DNA of 64,000 bases from Baylisascaris procyonis (taxonomy: Eukaryota; Nematoda; Chromadorea; Rhabditida; Ascarididae), in the NCBI GenBank assembly GCA_037389465.1, contig JAZARR010000074.1, positions 3,224,001 through 3,288,000 of the forward strand, in the 5' to 3' direction. The number at the start of each line of letters is the position of its first letter. Within the stretch, counting starts at the first letter, position 1. Shown here in pieces: positions 48,184 through 60,046 of this stretch. Both the position numbers and the translations under genes were made by a program. The notes beneath the pieces are model-generated. The model did no database searches. It was given only the letters and a program-made list of their open reading frames with translations, and had not been told where the DNA came from.

Positions 48184-49928
48184 ATACATAAATGCTTTTG
48201 TCGAATTTACTTCGCAAAGTCGCATTATGATGGCGTTATGCCTATGCATATGCATATGTACATTTGTCTCTATCCGTTGGTTTCAAGTGAAGAATATTCG
48301 CTGGCTCAAAGGGATGGGATCTATGCATATTTCTAGATGAACAAAAAATTTGCGTACAACTTGCAGCTATCGATGTTATAGTTTAAATTGATTTAGCTCA
48401 GCAAAAGCGAATCTTCTGTAGAATTTTCCTTCAAGCGATTCGACATACTAAAATATGGCTAAGGTAAAGCGTATACTGTGCCAGCTTCCTCCACATATTA
48501 TTTATAAAGAGGTTTGCTTGTTCGCGTTCAAAATATTTATGGAAATCGCTGTTTCGAATATTTCAGTTGGTATGGTTATGATGCAAATCACTTTCAACAC
48601 AGTATTTGTGATGGCTTTATTTTGTGCTGATGGATTATCGTTGGAGTGGATGTCAGTTGCTGTAAGTTGTACATTTATCGAAAATCTTTAGAACTCCCTT
48701 AAGTCCGTTAATTAATCACATGTCGTTGAAAAAGTATTCGTTTGAAAAGTTTATAAATAATATTTGAGCAACATTAAGTTATCTTCTCGCTTTGATCTGA
48801 TTTCGCTTTTAGGTTGATCATATCTTTAAAAGGTCATTTACAAGGATTGTTTCTTTTTTCCTTTGTTTATCGGCCATTTAATAAACTCCAATCGCTGCAA
48901 TTAGTCCGCGCTTCAATCACTTAATAATTTGCGATCACTTCTGTATTTAATTTTTTTTTCTCTGTAGAATCGCGGATTTCTTATATGAGCTTTATTTATT
49001 TTATTGTATTTTTATGTTTTCATTTTATTTTGATAGCTTGAGTTGTTATTCGATGTTTCGATGCCTTACAATTATTGAAACCTCAAATAGCGGTTGCGCA
49101 TATGCATCCATCAAAAAATAGCATCACTAAATAAAGATGAAACGAATAGGTGTTATTAGAGTGTGGGGGAGAAACGGAGAGGATAAATTTAGTATGGTGG
49201 GGGAAGAGGAGAATTACGGAAAAGAGATTACGATTAATTGAAGCCAGAAATACAAAGATATTGGGAAATTCTAGAGAAAAAATAATATATTGCATCACAT
49301 CGTTTTTATGATCGAGATCTTCGATAATGAACTACTGGCTCACTATTTATATCGTTGAAGCTCCAGTCGTAAGTAAGCTTACAGCCTTAAGTAAAATCCC
49401 CAGAGTTATCAATTTATTCATTATTTTACTGCAAATTTTCAGATTTTTTCACATAAAATTAAATTTGAAAAGTTTTTCAGAGAATTTTTTAATTAGTATC
49501 GCGACATAAATTTAATAATACACTTTAATATGCTTTGTTATGTGATTCAACGAACTGCAGTACAATGGACAGGCGTGCAAGAAAGAAAATCTCTATGCGT
49601 AAGACAATTGATAAAGGCTTCATCATTGCAGTTGGGGTTTCATTAGTGAGAGATTTCATATTCGATTACTCAGTAATAAAGTTTGTTAAAGTTGAATTGT
49701 TGTTATGCGTAATGATTTATGTTACGATGTATTTACACCCTATTTTTTATTAGATTGCAGAGGGAACCGTGGAGTGCGGTGAATGTGAGATTGCACAAAT
49801 TGGCAATACTACGTGGTAGACTTGATGCAATCGATCTAAATCCTACACGTTTTAATCGAGAAATTACAACATCACGCGTATATTGGTTGCCTTTCCCACG
49901 AAATATTTATGAATGCCGTAATGCTTAA
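48184..49928 (+). CDS. C-terminal exons of an unrecognised membrane protein
   Basis: Four exons join in phase: 48184-48286, 48485-48661, 49561-49598 and 49754-49928 (stop), 163 residues. The first two are hydrophobic (RIMMALCLCICICTFVSIRW; VCLFAFKIFMEIA; MQITFNTVFVMALFC), suggesting two or three membrane segments. The tail is soluble and basic (YNGQACKKENLYALQREPWS, RLHKLAILRGRLDAIDLNPT) and ends PRNIYECRNA. Splice sites are good: CACTGTGCCAG-type acceptor at 48484, donors GCT|GTAAGT and ATGC|GTAAGA, acceptor TTTTATTAG. A poly(A)-type signal AATAAATA follows at about 49971. I do not recognise the family. Further phase 0 exons could lie between 48661 and 49561, and the 5' part is missing. Confidence 0.5.
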
Positions 49929-51526
49929 TGCGTTTCTTTCTTATCGTTTTTATGAGGAAAAATTCTTTCAAATAAATATTTTGTTTGAAAATATTTCGTA
50001 TAAGAAAGCTCTTCCGCTATATTGTACACGAAGAAATTTGAAACTATGAAAATTGAGAGAAACAATTATTTTATGCTCTCTATTTGCGCGAAATAATAAT
50101 AATAATATCTATGAAAATAAAATTTTTAAATAATATTTCAGTACGCTACACTATATATTCGATCATCTGCGCCACCTCTATCAGATGCATTCATTAGCTA
50201 TACCATCTGTACAATGCATTGCCATCTCTCTTCAATCGTGTGTGAAGTATATATTCTTCATACAAAAAAATAAGTGTCCCACAATGAGTTTTTTTATAAA
50301 ATAAAGAACGAAGAAAAAAGTGAGAACGAAAAATGACGCGAAAAGTTTTTAAGAAGCGATTATAACAGTGAAAAAAATATAGACTTGAAGTGCCATCGTA
50401 TTTGTTTTCTATGAAAAGTGAAAAATGTCAGACGATGATGAAATTTGAAATGCTTAAACATTTTCACAGAGAACGATTCTCATAAATGAATGGAGAGTAA
50501 ATCTCCTATGCCAGATCAAATGTAATGATTAAAGATATAAGCGGCACCACATGAAAATGATCATCATAAATGACAGACCCATTCCCACCTCTTCGTAGAA
50601 CATTACTCGATATTGGCACCTTGAAAATAGCAGGATGTTGTCATCAAAAGTTTTGAAGCTATCGATTGTAATATAACCCGTTTGGGAACGCAAGTTTCTC
50701 CCATCGTTTTAACCTGAACCATATAACAATTTCTTTTTCTAATAAAATCATCATTCGATTGTTTAGGTATCAATTTCGGTATAACTTTTTTTTTTTTCGG
50801 TATAAGCATCATCATTATATGAATAACAAGAAGATTGAATGAATGAAAGTATCAACAAGATATCGACTGTAATTTGTAATATTTCAACGCTAAACGAACG
50901 CATCGATATATTTGCAACTTGAAAGAATTACATGAAAATTTGAAAATTGAATGACATTTAAAGCTGAAATTTATCGTACGATTTCAAGCTAATATAGCAA
51001 TTGACTAGAAGCCATATTGACCCCTTCAATTATGAATATTTTCATTTCGTTCCCATCGCTTACATTCAATTTAAATAATCGACAAACGTTGTGAAATGAA
51101 TGAAAAATTTATAATTTCAACAAGAATTGATTTATTAAGTTAAAACACAGGCTCTAATAAGCATTTTATGCTACATTCAAATCTTTGAACTAACACAACA
51201 CTTCAATTGGCATCAAAAAATTCTAAAATTGGGAACTTTACGGTTTTGATTGCTAACTAGTAAGCATGCGCAATGAGAATCACGCTGAAATGGTTATGAA
51301 TGATGTAAAATTATTTATTATAGAGATGATAAATAAAGGCAAATGATCGAATAATTGTATTTGCTCGAATAAAATGAACTATTGATGAAGATAAGTTTAT
51401 CAGCAAAGAGGGGTGAGGACATGAAAAGAGACAAGGAAGCACACGTTTGCAGAGTATAATATGGAATAGAGAAAATATGAGTTGACGAAATCTTCTTATA
51501 ATTTTGACAGCAATGTAATAAGGAAT

Positions 51527-51531
<5 letters not shown>

Positions 51532-51618
<87 letters not shown>
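51532..51618. repeat. (AT)n microsatellite
   Basis: About 87 nt of uninterrupted alternating AT. The Ile-Tyr frames across it on both strands are artefacts. Confidence 0.97.
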
Positions 51619-51623
<5 letters not shown>

Positions 51624-53076
51624 ATACAGAAATTAGAAAAATGACCACTTGTTTGCACGGGACAAGCATCTCCATTTGTTCGATCCTTAGCTACATTCGC
51701 AAACGAATGAACGTTCCAGTATTTCAAGGCTTTTTTTTTGCTTAAATCATCGAAAGTGTAGAGCTTTCTAAAGACTGCGTCCTTTACGGTGTCCGATGTG
51801 CTCTCCTCGGAAAGCGGTCACTCCTGCTTGATTTTCTTGCAGTACCGGTTTTAAGCAATGTACTAAGATGAAATCCCCTCAGTGCTCGATGTAAACAACG
51901 TTCTATTGCTTCATCTCATTCAAAAAACATCAGTCTAGTTTTATCATTCGACTACTCTCAATGCTTATATAAATGTCTTCTTCAAATGATGAGCATCATA
52001 CTCGTAGTGTACATTCTTCCAGAAATTTTCATTTCTTTATTGTAAATACAGTCCATATTCTGGTATTTTGTCCTTCTAGTAGTGTTGTTACAATCTGAGC
52101 TAAATTTGATGATTAATTTGCTAAATTGAATTAAATTTTGTTGAAAAATTTTTCCCACTTTTTCATCTCATAAAAGAAGCATTTCGCGTAATATTTTTTT
52201 CATCTCGGAAATTTTTTGCAGACCAATAGGTTCAACGCGATCGTTTCTCTAAGATTACTTAAAATATATGAAATTTCAGCAGTAATTTTCGTTGAAAAAT
52301 TTGCTCAAAATCAAAAGTGTTTTATGAATTCTTCTTCATATTCAATAAATCATTGGCAGCTAGCAAACTCCACGATGGAATCAGAGAATCCAAATCAGAA
52401 ACGCCATGATATCACTGCTATACTTCGGCAACCACGTGATCGCTGTTGTTGCCGAAGATTCCACCAAAGTGTTGAGAAGAAAATACCTGAAGGAAATTTT
52501 GACTAGTTTTCCCTGGAGTTGTCTGTCGAATTACTCGCTACAGTTGTCCTTCTTCAAAGAGAACGTCACCTGCTCGATTACCTTGTTATCATATCACCTT
52601 TGTTATCACAGTCGATGTCTTTTCTTCCAAAATCTTTAATTACTCCTATTTTTTTAAATATAATGAACAAAAATGAAATGAACTTCTTCGTTAAGTAGTT
52701 TAAGGTTTTATGATCTACCTGTGCGCTATAGATAATAGCGTATTTTGACACTTGTTTTCATTCAAAAATTAGCTGTGTTTTCTTCGATGAGCTCTCGCTT
52801 GTGATCTAACAACGAATACTTAACAAAGAAAATGGAAGAAAAAGCTATTATAGAAAGCTTTTTTCTACAATTCCGTCTAATCTATTTAACGTATCCTTAA
52901 ATTTGTTCTCTGCATGAAATGAGCTAAATTTATGCAATCATTTTACGTCACTAACGATGTGTTCACGAATCTGACACTTAATTTAATGCACTTAATGCAT
53001 TTCACTTAATTTATTGTTGGATAGAACACTTCATGGAAGAATGCTTTTCATGTTCAATACTGGCGGAAGCCAACCT

Positions 53077-53083
53077 ATTTCAG
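53077..53083 (+). promoter_or_regulatory. Probable trans-splice acceptor
   Basis: A TATTTCAG-type site ends at 53083, seven bases before the ATG at 53091, at the 5' end of a single-exon secreted-protein gene. Position and sequence fit a nematode spliced-leader acceptor. Confidence 0.55.
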
Positions 53084-53090
53084 CTTTACC

Positions 53091-53429
53091 ATGCAGCTGC
53101 AGCTGGTGATACTCGCATTCTTTACTGAAGCAGTCTCTGCCCAATTGAGCTGTGGCATTTTTGGTTTTGGCTGCTCACCTTGTGGTCAGTCTGGCATACT
53201 ACCAAACATCGCATTGAACAGAAGGGTTGCTGCGGCCTTAACAGAATACGGTTGCTACCCTGGAATACCGTACTGGTTGGGAGGAGCGTCGACAACTGGT
53301 AATGTACCGATCGTTGCGAGTGGACTATCAAATTATTATAACGTACCAGTAGTTGGTAGTGGATTATCAACCTACGGCAATGTGCCGGTCATTGGAGGTA
53401 CCTATAATAGTGTACCCGTTATTGGCTGA
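53091..53429 (+). CDS. Small secreted protein with Val-Pro-Val/Gly repeats
   Basis: A complete 112-residue single-exon gene. The N-terminus is a clean signal peptide (MQLQLVILAFFTEAVSAQ, cleavage likely after VSA). A Cys/Gly segment follows (CGIFGFGCSPCG) with one more Cys (EYGCYPG), four mature cysteines in all. The C-terminal half is an imperfect repeat of about 17 residues built on N-V-P-[IV]-[IV]-x-[SG]-G-L-S-x-Y: GNVPIVASGLSNYY, NVPVVGSGLSTYG, NVPVIGGTYN and a final SVPVIG. No enzymatic domain is present. The composition suggests a cuticle, eggshell or surface structural peptide. The start is supported by the trans-splice-like acceptor 7 nt upstream. Confidence 0.8.
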   Translation: MQLQLVILAFFTEAVSAQLSCGIFGFGCSPCGQSGILPNIALNRRVAAALTEYGCYPGIPYWLGGASTTGNVPIVASGLSNYYNVPVVGSGLSTYGNVPVIGGTYNSVPVIG

Positions 53430-54295
53430 AAGACATCACCTTGTAACGATGTATCATCCATCATTGGTGCCTCATTGTCAATGCTTGTCTTTCATGTGAT
53501 TCTCTATTCATCTATTTGTTCAGGTAAGCCAATATTTTTATTCATCGATGGCTGTTCAAGCTGTGAATCATTAGAAAATTTCCCTCAGGGATGAAGTAAT
53601 TGAGCAAAAGATGCATTGTAAAAATCGAAAGCTATTTTCGTGCGGAACGTTTAATTTTTGTTGAGTGAAAACAACGGTTGTTTCCTTTGGAAATGAACTG
53701 AAAAAAACATGTGAAGATCGTTTTTGTATTTTTGACTGCAAGACACTTGTTCATGTTTTTTTTTTGATCATGACCGGTGCAAAAAAAACATCATGGATGG
53801 CTCATTTAAAAAAAAAACTTAAAAATTCAAAAAGTCGGTCAAATAGGCTAAGAAGAAAATAAATAATGCCAACAGAAGTAATAAAGCAATATTACAAATG
53901 AAATGAATTGAACGAATTGATGGACGAAGAAAAACAAATGGTATTACAGAGGTGAATTTCAGGTTATTATGCATCGCTTAATCCGTTTTTTTTTTTTGGA
54001 CGCAAAAAACGACCAATATGTGCTCATATATGTGAAGTGAAGAAATAAGGATGACATATTGCTATTACTGCCGAATATATTTTGAAATGCACAAAAATAG
54101 AGATCGAACGAAATTTTAATTCCTTATTGCCTCATATCATTATAATCATTATTTATTTATTATGTTTGTAAAGAAGATGTGCAACAATTTGTAATGAATA
54201 AATTTATCGTATTTGAGAGCAATAAAAATTCAATCGAAAAATACTATGAATTTTACAATGTTTATGCACAACAATTGAAGAAATTAACGCAAATT
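53430..54295. other. Intergenic stretch between two convergent genes
   Basis: 3' flanks of the small secreted-protein gene (+) and the dynein light chain gene (-). Several AATAAA words occur on the + strand between 53860 and 53885. No gene seen. Confidence 0.4.
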
Positions 54296-55150
54296 TTAAC
54301 CACATTTAAATAAAACAATAAAAATTTTTGCAATCGATAAATGAATAAATCTTTCATATTGAATATGTGAGCCAAAATTTCTACCAACAATACAATGCCA
54401 TGTTGGGCCAGCGATCTCGTCGAATTCCTTCTTCATATAGCTTGCAATTTCATTCTCAATTCCACAATTTTGAAGCGCTTCTTTCGTTACCTAAATTTCA
54501 GTGCAAATAAATCGTAGAAAGTACGACCAAGTCGACATCTTCTTCCTTTAAACATTTATATTTGCCGAGAATATCGATAGCAGAGAAGGAATTACTTTTC
54601 TTTTATAAAATGCAGTAATTTTATTATATTAACTCACCGCTAACAACAAAAGAAAGCCAATTTATTATGAAACCTCTCAACTATTTTCCTATCTTAAAAA
54701 AAAAATATATTCTTTTCTTTGCAATAATTATTCAGATTTTCAGTGTAAAATGATATATGCAAGATAAAATACCTCGTTGAGGAAGGAACTTTTTCTGTTT
54801 GAAGGTAATGTGATACATATGTGAAATGATGGAACATCTGTTGCAATCTACGTCAATGGCCCCCCAAAAAAAAAAAAAAAATGCATTTAAAATATACAGC
54901 TATCTGCTTAGAAAATCTCGTAATATGAATTTTCTCGTTGAAATATTTTCATCAAAAAAAAAAAAGAAGATCGCAAAAGAAAAATAACCCTGATTGCTTG
55001 TTCTTCAAGAGTTTTACTGAAATCAGTCGCTTCAACATGAACAATTGGCTCGAAATATGGAGAATGCACAGAAGGACCGGATGAAAGGCTTCTTCGTGGC
55101 ACCGAATTCGTTAACACTCTATGAATAAATTTTTTGGAGAAAATTTCATC
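54296..55150 (-). CDS. Dynein light chain, divergent LC8/DYNLL type (5' end missing)
   Basis: Exons complement(54989..55150) and complement(54296..54490) join in phase 0 to give 118 residues and the stop. The C-terminal 85 or so align with LC8 light chains without a gap up to the strand after the signature: IVHVEATDFSKTLEEQAIR, VTKEALQNCGIENEIASYMK, then KEFDEIAGPTWHCIVGRNFG, which is the family core. LC8 proteins dimerise and hold short linear motifs of partner proteins, including the dynein intermediate chain. This copy differs in the groove: where LC8 has THETKHFIYFYLGQ it reads QYERFIHLSIAK, two residues shorter. It also has an N-terminal extension (SVPRRSLSSGPSVHSPYF) and begins after an acceptor (GGTTACAG), so at least one upstream exon with the start codon lies beyond 55150. 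Confidence 0.88.
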
Positions 55151-58100
55151 CTGTAACCTTAGATATAGATCTCTCTTAAAGAAATATTGCAAGCACTAGT
55201 AGAAATTTTTTTGATCGCAAATATGATGCAAAAAGCTTTCTCATTACCATTGAAGAATTTTTTTGCAGAAGTTGTTATATTGCTATCGGTGATAATGGCT
55301 TAGAAAAGAGTAAATTTCTCCCTCAATAGGATATGAAATGATATCATGCGAAATTTTATAAGTAAACTATTTGAAAGAAATTTCAACTTATTTAAAAAAA
55401 CGCGTGAAAAACTATACAATTTGAAAATAAACATTTACGCTGAATATCCTCGGTGAGGAAAAAAAAAGAAGCATAATTTAAATAATAATAAATATCACTT
55501 ATTTGTACAGGAATGAACCTACATCGTGTATTTCTGTGGAATAATCAAAAATATACGCAGATAATAAAGGATTGTGTGATAAAACTTTTGTTATAATTGT
55601 GCTATTGTTATATAAATTCGGGATGTATATTTTATAATAAAAAGACCTATTGGAACACCTGATAGGTATGTAAGCTCTTCATTCGATTGGATATTGGATT
55701 TTGAATCATTGGATATTGCAGTAAAATCTATAAAGTTGGGATGGTTTAGAAAAGATTCTTCTAAAAGAACTTAACAGCTTTGAAAGAAGATTATTCCTAT
55801 CGGCATTAGTGCTTCAAAAAAAAAGGTTTCAGCAATATCAAGACCAATTTGTTCAATCCGAAACAAATGTACTTTTACTATTTTTTTCTTGCTAACATTA
55901 GAAATCTCTAATCGTTATTTGCCTACAAATTGTTTATGCTACAACACATAGAACCTTTATGTATTATTATTTCAAATATATTTCAACGTTATATATTTCA
56001 AAAAAGAATTTAAAAAAAAAAACTGGAAAGTACAACAAAATTTTCAAATTATCGTTACGGTTAAAAGGGTGATTCACTTAAGAACTTCATAAATAAGATT
56101 TATTCGAATATTGAAATAGCAGGAAAGAAAATATGCAAAAGGAACGTGCCAAAGAAATTAACACGATAGGAGCTTTTGCATCTCACTTATCTGACCAATC
56201 GTTTCCATTTCTTATAAAAAAAATTAAATCTACAGAATAACGAATGATTCGATAATTTGGGTAATCCGATCATCCGCACTGCTTGTAACCCCCTGCTTCT
56301 CCCCTACCTCCTCCCTCCTGCAAGTGATCCGTTTTCCCAGCAACCAAATTGAAGCGAAATGTGAACATAATTGCCATAAAATACGTGCGATTTATCAACA
56401 CTTTAGAATATATGGAACCTCTCTTGAAGTGGATCGATCAACGTGAAATATATTACAAGTAGCTGTCTTATATTGTGAATTGTATCCATTAAATTCTGTA
56501 ATTTCAGTAATCTTCGAGTTGAGACTTATGTAAATATTAGATTATGAGGAAGGCAGAATATGCATGCACAGACACTGATTCTCAAAAATCCGAAATTTTC
56601 TGCTCTTTCGTGAAAGAAAGCTAAAAATTTAAAATTCTTCGAATAGTAATGATGTAAAATAATCGACATACTTTCTCAACGCAGAAGACATTGAGAAGAG
56701 AGTGGATCCCAACAAATCGAATCAAAAACTGCAAGAGCATATGTGCATCGAATGATATGAGTGAAACACGAATGCCACATCAACCAACTTTCAACAAACT
56801 ACTATTCTAATGCTTTTCTTTTATTCAGAAGAACATCCAACAATCTATAGCAAGAAAGTTTCAGCTAGAAATAGATAAGAAATAAAGAGAGAGACATGGA
56901 GAGAGAGGGGAAATAAAAGGAGCAACATTATGCAGTAGCGGGGAATTACTTCCCATGGGGAATTCGTTTGGAGGAAGATGTCGAATCATCACTTTAAATC
57001 AAGAAAATGTGAAACGTCTTGCTTATTGTGACGGCTCTGTTACCCCTCTATACGTCTGAATATATATGTGGCTGGTTAGCGAATTTCAACATGCAAGTAG
57101 AAAGTATGGCGTTTGCTATGAGACCTATGATAGTAAAAAAAAATGACAATCATATATAGTAATTAGTGGGACGTGTAATTTCGTAGATTATCACTAACTT
57201 ATGCAGGTTGAATCATACGAATACCTATCACCTCAAGCAATCTATGATTTCTCTTAAAGTTTATTGAAATGAATGACTCAGCGTTTCGCTGTCTGAAAAT
57301 TATAAAGTGAAGACAATCTGATGCGGTTGAACGACTCCATAGTGTTGCTATCGATATACAGGGCCTCATATTTGTGATAATTCACTCCAAGAGGCCCACT
57401 TTTATTGATTAAATTGATTAAACGGTCGTCTTTTGCCTTTGATATTTAAATTTAATACTCTTAGCAAAACGGTCTAAAATATATACTTTTTAAATAGCGC
57501 TTTTGAGCTTGAGATGCTTTATCGAACTTCATGGATCCGACTGCTAAAGTTGAAAATTTTGGCCGATTTTTTAAACGCCAAATTCAAAAGTTGGAGGTGG
57601 AATAATAAAGGTTGTCCTTCCCAAGGACGTTTCAGAGAGACGATAGGACATCGAAACCGCTAACATGCCAAGACATTCTGCGCTGGAAACAAATGGTTAT
57701 TTTAAACAACTAAATAGGGAAGCACGCCACAAATGGCAGCACGATACGCGCTTTCGCGTTGCACTCATCTCACTAATTCAACTTCACAAATTGCCAGCGA
57801 AAATGAGAATAATCGCAGCGATGCTCTCATATTCTAATTAATCGGCCATCAGCATAAATATCCTGCAAAAGATTCGTTTTTTTCTATAAGCTGAACGATG
57901 CAAAGTGACCAATCGAGCGATGAAAAAAAAAATTATGTAAAATTTTGTTAGTTGCTCTATTAGAAGTTAAAAGATCGATGGGGAATATGATATGGAGGGA
58001 ATCGTTTAGTGTGTACTGCACCAACCAAACATTAATGATCAGGAAGTTGCAACTATCGGACTGACACACACACACATAGATGCCCACAGATGTGATACTG

Positions 58101-58164
58101 TGATGCAACATTATGCGTTTGTGACGACGTCATAAAACAACTTGGCTGAAGCGCATTTATATAA
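55151..58164. other. AT-rich stretch; probable 5' exon(s) of the dynein gene not located
   Basis: No long frames on either strand. The start codon exon of the dynein light chain should lie here on the - strand. A short + strand stretch at about 57529-57599 (MDPTAKVENFGRFFKRQIQK) looks coding-like but has no partner exon. Purine-rich GAGAGA runs occur near 56887-56910 and a short CA repeat near 58064-58075. Confidence 0.3.
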
Positions 58165-58536
58165 GTCCCATATAAGAGCATATTAGATGAGCATTTCGTT
58201 CTAGGAACCAATGCTGTAATCGCATATCAAAGTTTAGAAGGATTTTTTCCAAAACCATCCCATTCACATCCTGTCGGTTGGCACATACACAACAATACTA
58301 AAGAACTAATTCGGCGTACCTTGACTCCAGCCTTTCAATCACAAACTGCCAATAATAGCACATCGCAACCAGGAGACGAAACTAGATGGTTCCTCGAGAC
58401 TGCTGAGGTGGTTCCTGATATCCCAGAGTTCCGAAAACAACTTGGAATAATGAAGGATTGCATTGGTGGCGCACGAAATTTAAAAAAAAAAATCATAGAC
58501 ATATGTTGGCAGAAAGTAATACATTTCCGGCTTTAA
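58165..58536 (+). other. Open frame of about 123 codons, unassigned
   Basis: A + strand frame stays open from about 58165 to the TAA at 58534-58536 without an ATG near its start, so it would be an internal or 3' exon. The product is hydrophilic (KPSHSHPVGWHIHNNTKELI, TRWFLETAEVVPDIPEFRK). A stretch at about 58588-58656, between a TTTTTTAG acceptor and a GAG|GTAATT donor, is also open (VLESSRIDYAQSPLPSLFIL) and could be the next exon. No family is recognised; transposon origin not excluded. Confidence 0.3.
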
Positions 58537-60046
58537 CAAATTTTGGCTAAAAACAATCGATTAAAAAAATGAACGAAATCTGTTTTTTAGAAGTGCTGGA
58601 AAGTAGCCGTATCGACTACGCTCAGTCTCCGCTTCCATCACTCTTTATTTTGGAGGTAATTAAATAACCCATTGCGAAGAAGATAACACAGAAAAATTTA
58701 CTTTACTTCCCAAGCAAAACACATTGCAAAAACTTAGCGAAATATATTCGACAGCGTACCCGAATTATGTATTAAATGTGAGGCATCTGTAATTGGTTCT
58801 ACGATAAAATTATCAACTCTCACAATAGTGTAAACACTGGAAAAGATTGAAGTATGGAGATATGCAATCATGCAAATAAAAAATACGAAAAAAACATCTA
58901 GAAACGTCATAAAATAACAAAAACACTTCAATAGTGCCATCACTATCACCAAAACAACATTGAACTGGTGGCATCAACAACACTCAGAAAAATATTTACA
59001 TTAGCATAGCTGGTGCAGCAATTAACCGATCAATGAAGTATGAAAGGAAAAAGGAAGAGGAAACAAAAAAATATTTTTATATACCAACTCGAATTAACGT
59101 TACATCAACGCCTTACGCATTTATCAATATCAAAATTAGCCAAATCAATGCAAAGCAATCATGCGATGAGATCCTCTTAACGAAGAAGATTCAAATTTGT
59201 AAGTTGTAAAAAAAAAACAAAAATAAATGAAAGCAGATACTAGAGGAATTGGTACGTTATACTTTTTTGCATCCCACACATTTGACCAACCAATTTCATA
59301 AATTATGCACAATAAAATGTGAAAAATGCAGTACAGCACATTAAAATCTCACTTGATCGGATCACCTATATAAATTTCACGCAAAAGATTCGCCAATGTT
59401 CTTTCTGACATCCAACAACAATTGGTGTAAAATTACAAATCGACTAGCGCAGTAGAGACAAAAATCTTTCCCACCTTTAGGATATCGACAAAGTTGATCG
59501 ATCTGTGCATATTACTGTGCAGGATACCAGCCGATATTATATGTATTGCTAATCAAATTTCATAATTTTATCCCCAATGATTCTCAAGTTGAAACTAGAA
59601 GGCATATATATTGCATATATGCACAGACACAATATCGTCATAATATATTTTAGCAAAACTAATTTACGGAAGCATTAAAAACAATAACGAACTCTCATTA
59701 TTAGAAGGCCAATTGGATTTGCTGTCTATGATGCTTGCTATATCCTTTTTGAGCTTATTGAGAAAGCTTTATGCTTCTAAATTCACATAAGATTGTTATG
59801 CCAACTCATCGCAAAGAAAATGCTTTTCAACAGGAATTTCACGTAAGGGCAAGAAAGCGCAAAAGGAATGAATAAAACATCCTCCACACATATCCCAAAA
59901 CACATCGAATGGATTGGAAACGCGGGCAAATGAATAAGACCTCTTTGTTGTCTTTGAATCCTTTGCTATCATGTGCACCCTTTCCTTCAGAGCAAAACGA
60001 AAGAATTCCTTCGAAATCGCTTCAGGCAACGCAGTTCAATAAATCG

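Larger units (their letters stand above)
49929..53090. other. AT-rich stretch with an (AT)n array, no firm gene
   Basis: Apart from the microsatellite at 51532-51618, overlapping + strand frames at 52216-52506 and 52406-52639 look partly coding-like (FGNHVIAVVAEDSTKVLRRK in one; MESENPNQKRHDITA in the other) and may be a frame-shifted gene fragment. No product is recognised. Confidence 0.3.

Noticed and set aside
54499..54560. A - strand coding-like segment (KYKCLKEEDVDLV) next to the dynein exon
   Set aside because: Using it would need an intron of about 34-37 nt; the exon ending at 54989 joins in phase and aligns with LC8 without gaps, so this segment is intronic.
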